The position numbers and the translations under genes are program-made. Below the pieces are notes generated by a model. It saw only the letters and a program-made list of their open reading frames with translations. It had not been told where the DNA came from and did no database searches. Shown piece after piece: positions 62,850-64,000 of a DNA stretch of 64,000 bases (positions are counted from its first letter, which is position 1; each line of letters opens with the position of its first letter). Origin of the DNA: Siphonodentalium dalli (lineage: Eukaryota; Mollusca; Scaphopoda; Gadilida; Siphonodentaliidae); NCBI GenBank assembly GCA_032622095.1, contig CP136066.1, positions 173,165,164-173,229,163 on the forward strand, given 5' to 3'.

Positions 62850-64000
62850 CTTACCTGTTATTAGGCTGTCAACATCGATAAATACAATGATAAATATGCA
62901 TGTTTTAATAACTTAACGATGACAAACAACTGTGCAAATTCGCATTCCAACACATGGAAATGGGCAGATCTTCGATGTTTAAAAATTACTTTGATAATCT
63001 TGTGCAGGATTTTTATTGTTCTATGAATATAGTAGGTGCGGGTTGTTAAAGTACCGACGGTACCACAACTTTCGGTACCGGTTCCGTACTGATGTTCAGT
63101 ACCGCAAACCGGGTCGGTATCGGTACTCATTGAGTGGACTTTGTTACGGCAAATAACTTTTTTTTCGTGGGGTTCCATCGTCAATTATTCGTTAAGTTCG
63201 AGGTTTAGTCAAACAACAAAAATAAAAATCGCAACGACATTTACAATTAAGTTGTTGTCTGCAGCGGTTTTCGGCAAGTCGCAAAGGGAGTATTTTTTAA
63301 AAGACGGACTACAGAGTGGAACAAATGTAGACATGTATGTTTGACTACTGGGTCGGCTAAAATTGCAGACTTATATGGATACACGGTACACCATTTTATT
63401 TATGTGGTAATTAATTAGATAACTCACTAATCGGCCATATTACTCGCATGTTGTAATTTCATAAATGATGTCACCCAATGAAACCAAAGTCGTTTCCAGT
63501 AAGCCTAGTTTTAGTTGGCTAGTTCGAAAATTTGAAATAGATTTAGAGAGAAAATAGTCAAATACACTCTGTGTCTGTGACATTAACTTTATATCACAAT
63601 AAAAGTTAAAACAAGGGAAAATAAAACTCAATAGATGTCACTCATGTGATCATAAGAATCATTACGTCATAATACTCTGGTAACTCTGCCCTGGTTCCCC
63701 ATGCCTCCATGTCACGACTCACAAACTCACAAATATCCTGTCATTCGTGTTCTACAGTGTCAACATCCATGTCATATATATCCATCGATGGTAATTTGGG
63801 TGTTTGGCACTTTTGCGCCTTGTGACCTTGTCGTTGCCCAACAAACTCCTCTCAAATGATGCATGTGTCATAAATTGATACCGCGAAACGGCACGTGCAG
63901 AATTGCATCTGGCGGCATTCCAGCCGCATCCAAGAAATACAGTTATCACAAGCGCCTACACAATGCATGCATTTTGTCAATTTAGTGACAAGTTGTCATA
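62850..64000. other. PSMA3 upstream or first intron, no exon found
   Basis: I looked for the missing PSMA3 N-terminal exons on the minus strand and found none. A TACCG-rich stretch at 63048-63128 resembles the ends of the 55904 hAT-like element and may be a fragment. Confidence 0.35.

Overview
The window is AT-rich animal nuclear DNA. Its genes are split by GT-AG introns and lie in a dense field of short foldback (MITE-like) transposons. The repeat mix points to a marine invertebrate, most likely a lophotrochozoan such as a mollusc: TTAA-flanked foldbacks, a TA-flanked mariner-like foldback, hAT-like elements with 8-bp target duplications, a Helitron-like element rich in GACCTTGACCTT, and long tandem arrays of 160-171 bp units. 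The phylum is an inference; I see no bacterial or viral gene organisation.

Two gene models are firm, and both are on the minus strand. One (18788-34948, 8 coding exons, 351 aa) is a coiled-coil DUF4200 protein of the CCDC42/CFAP73/CCDC197 group, so a probable motile-cilium protein. The other (50988-60978, 7 exons visible) is the 20S proteasome subunit alpha-3 (PSMA3); its first ~76 residues lie beyond the right edge. A third minus-strand gene (41881-44985, 2 exons, 92 aa) encodes a small one-helix membrane protein I do not recognise, followed by an orphan terminal-exon candidate at 40481-40570. At the left, the last coding exon of a plus-strand gene (1542-2768) encodes a Gln/Pro/Ser-rich tail after a short helical head. 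No other host gene could be supported.

Layout: 1-1541, repeats and the intron before the Gln-rich exon; 1542-2768, that exon; 2.8-18.7 kb, almost pure repeat (families A, B, PB, D, E, TT); 18.8-35.0 kb, the DUF4200 gene with repeat-filled introns, including 160-bp and 171-bp arrays in intron 3; 35.0-40.4 kb, intergenic with a TTAA element and a Helitron; 40.5-45.0 kb, the small membrane gene; 45.0-50.9 kb, repeats including an element with a zinc-finger ORF; 51.0-64.0 kb, PSMA3 and its introns.

The host genes are not a functional system together: one ciliary, one proteasomal, one unknown. The interesting biology is in the repeats. At least seven foldback families end in the same TTAA, four of them with CCCTTT, and the same ~75-bp palindromic cassette sits inside several unrelated backbones. 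Clean nested insertions with readable target duplications give relative ages. Inverted copies of one repeat flank exons 5-7 of the DUF4200 gene. Family labels (A, B, PB1-PB4, TT-F, TT-R, TT-M, D, E, O) are mine and refer only to this window.
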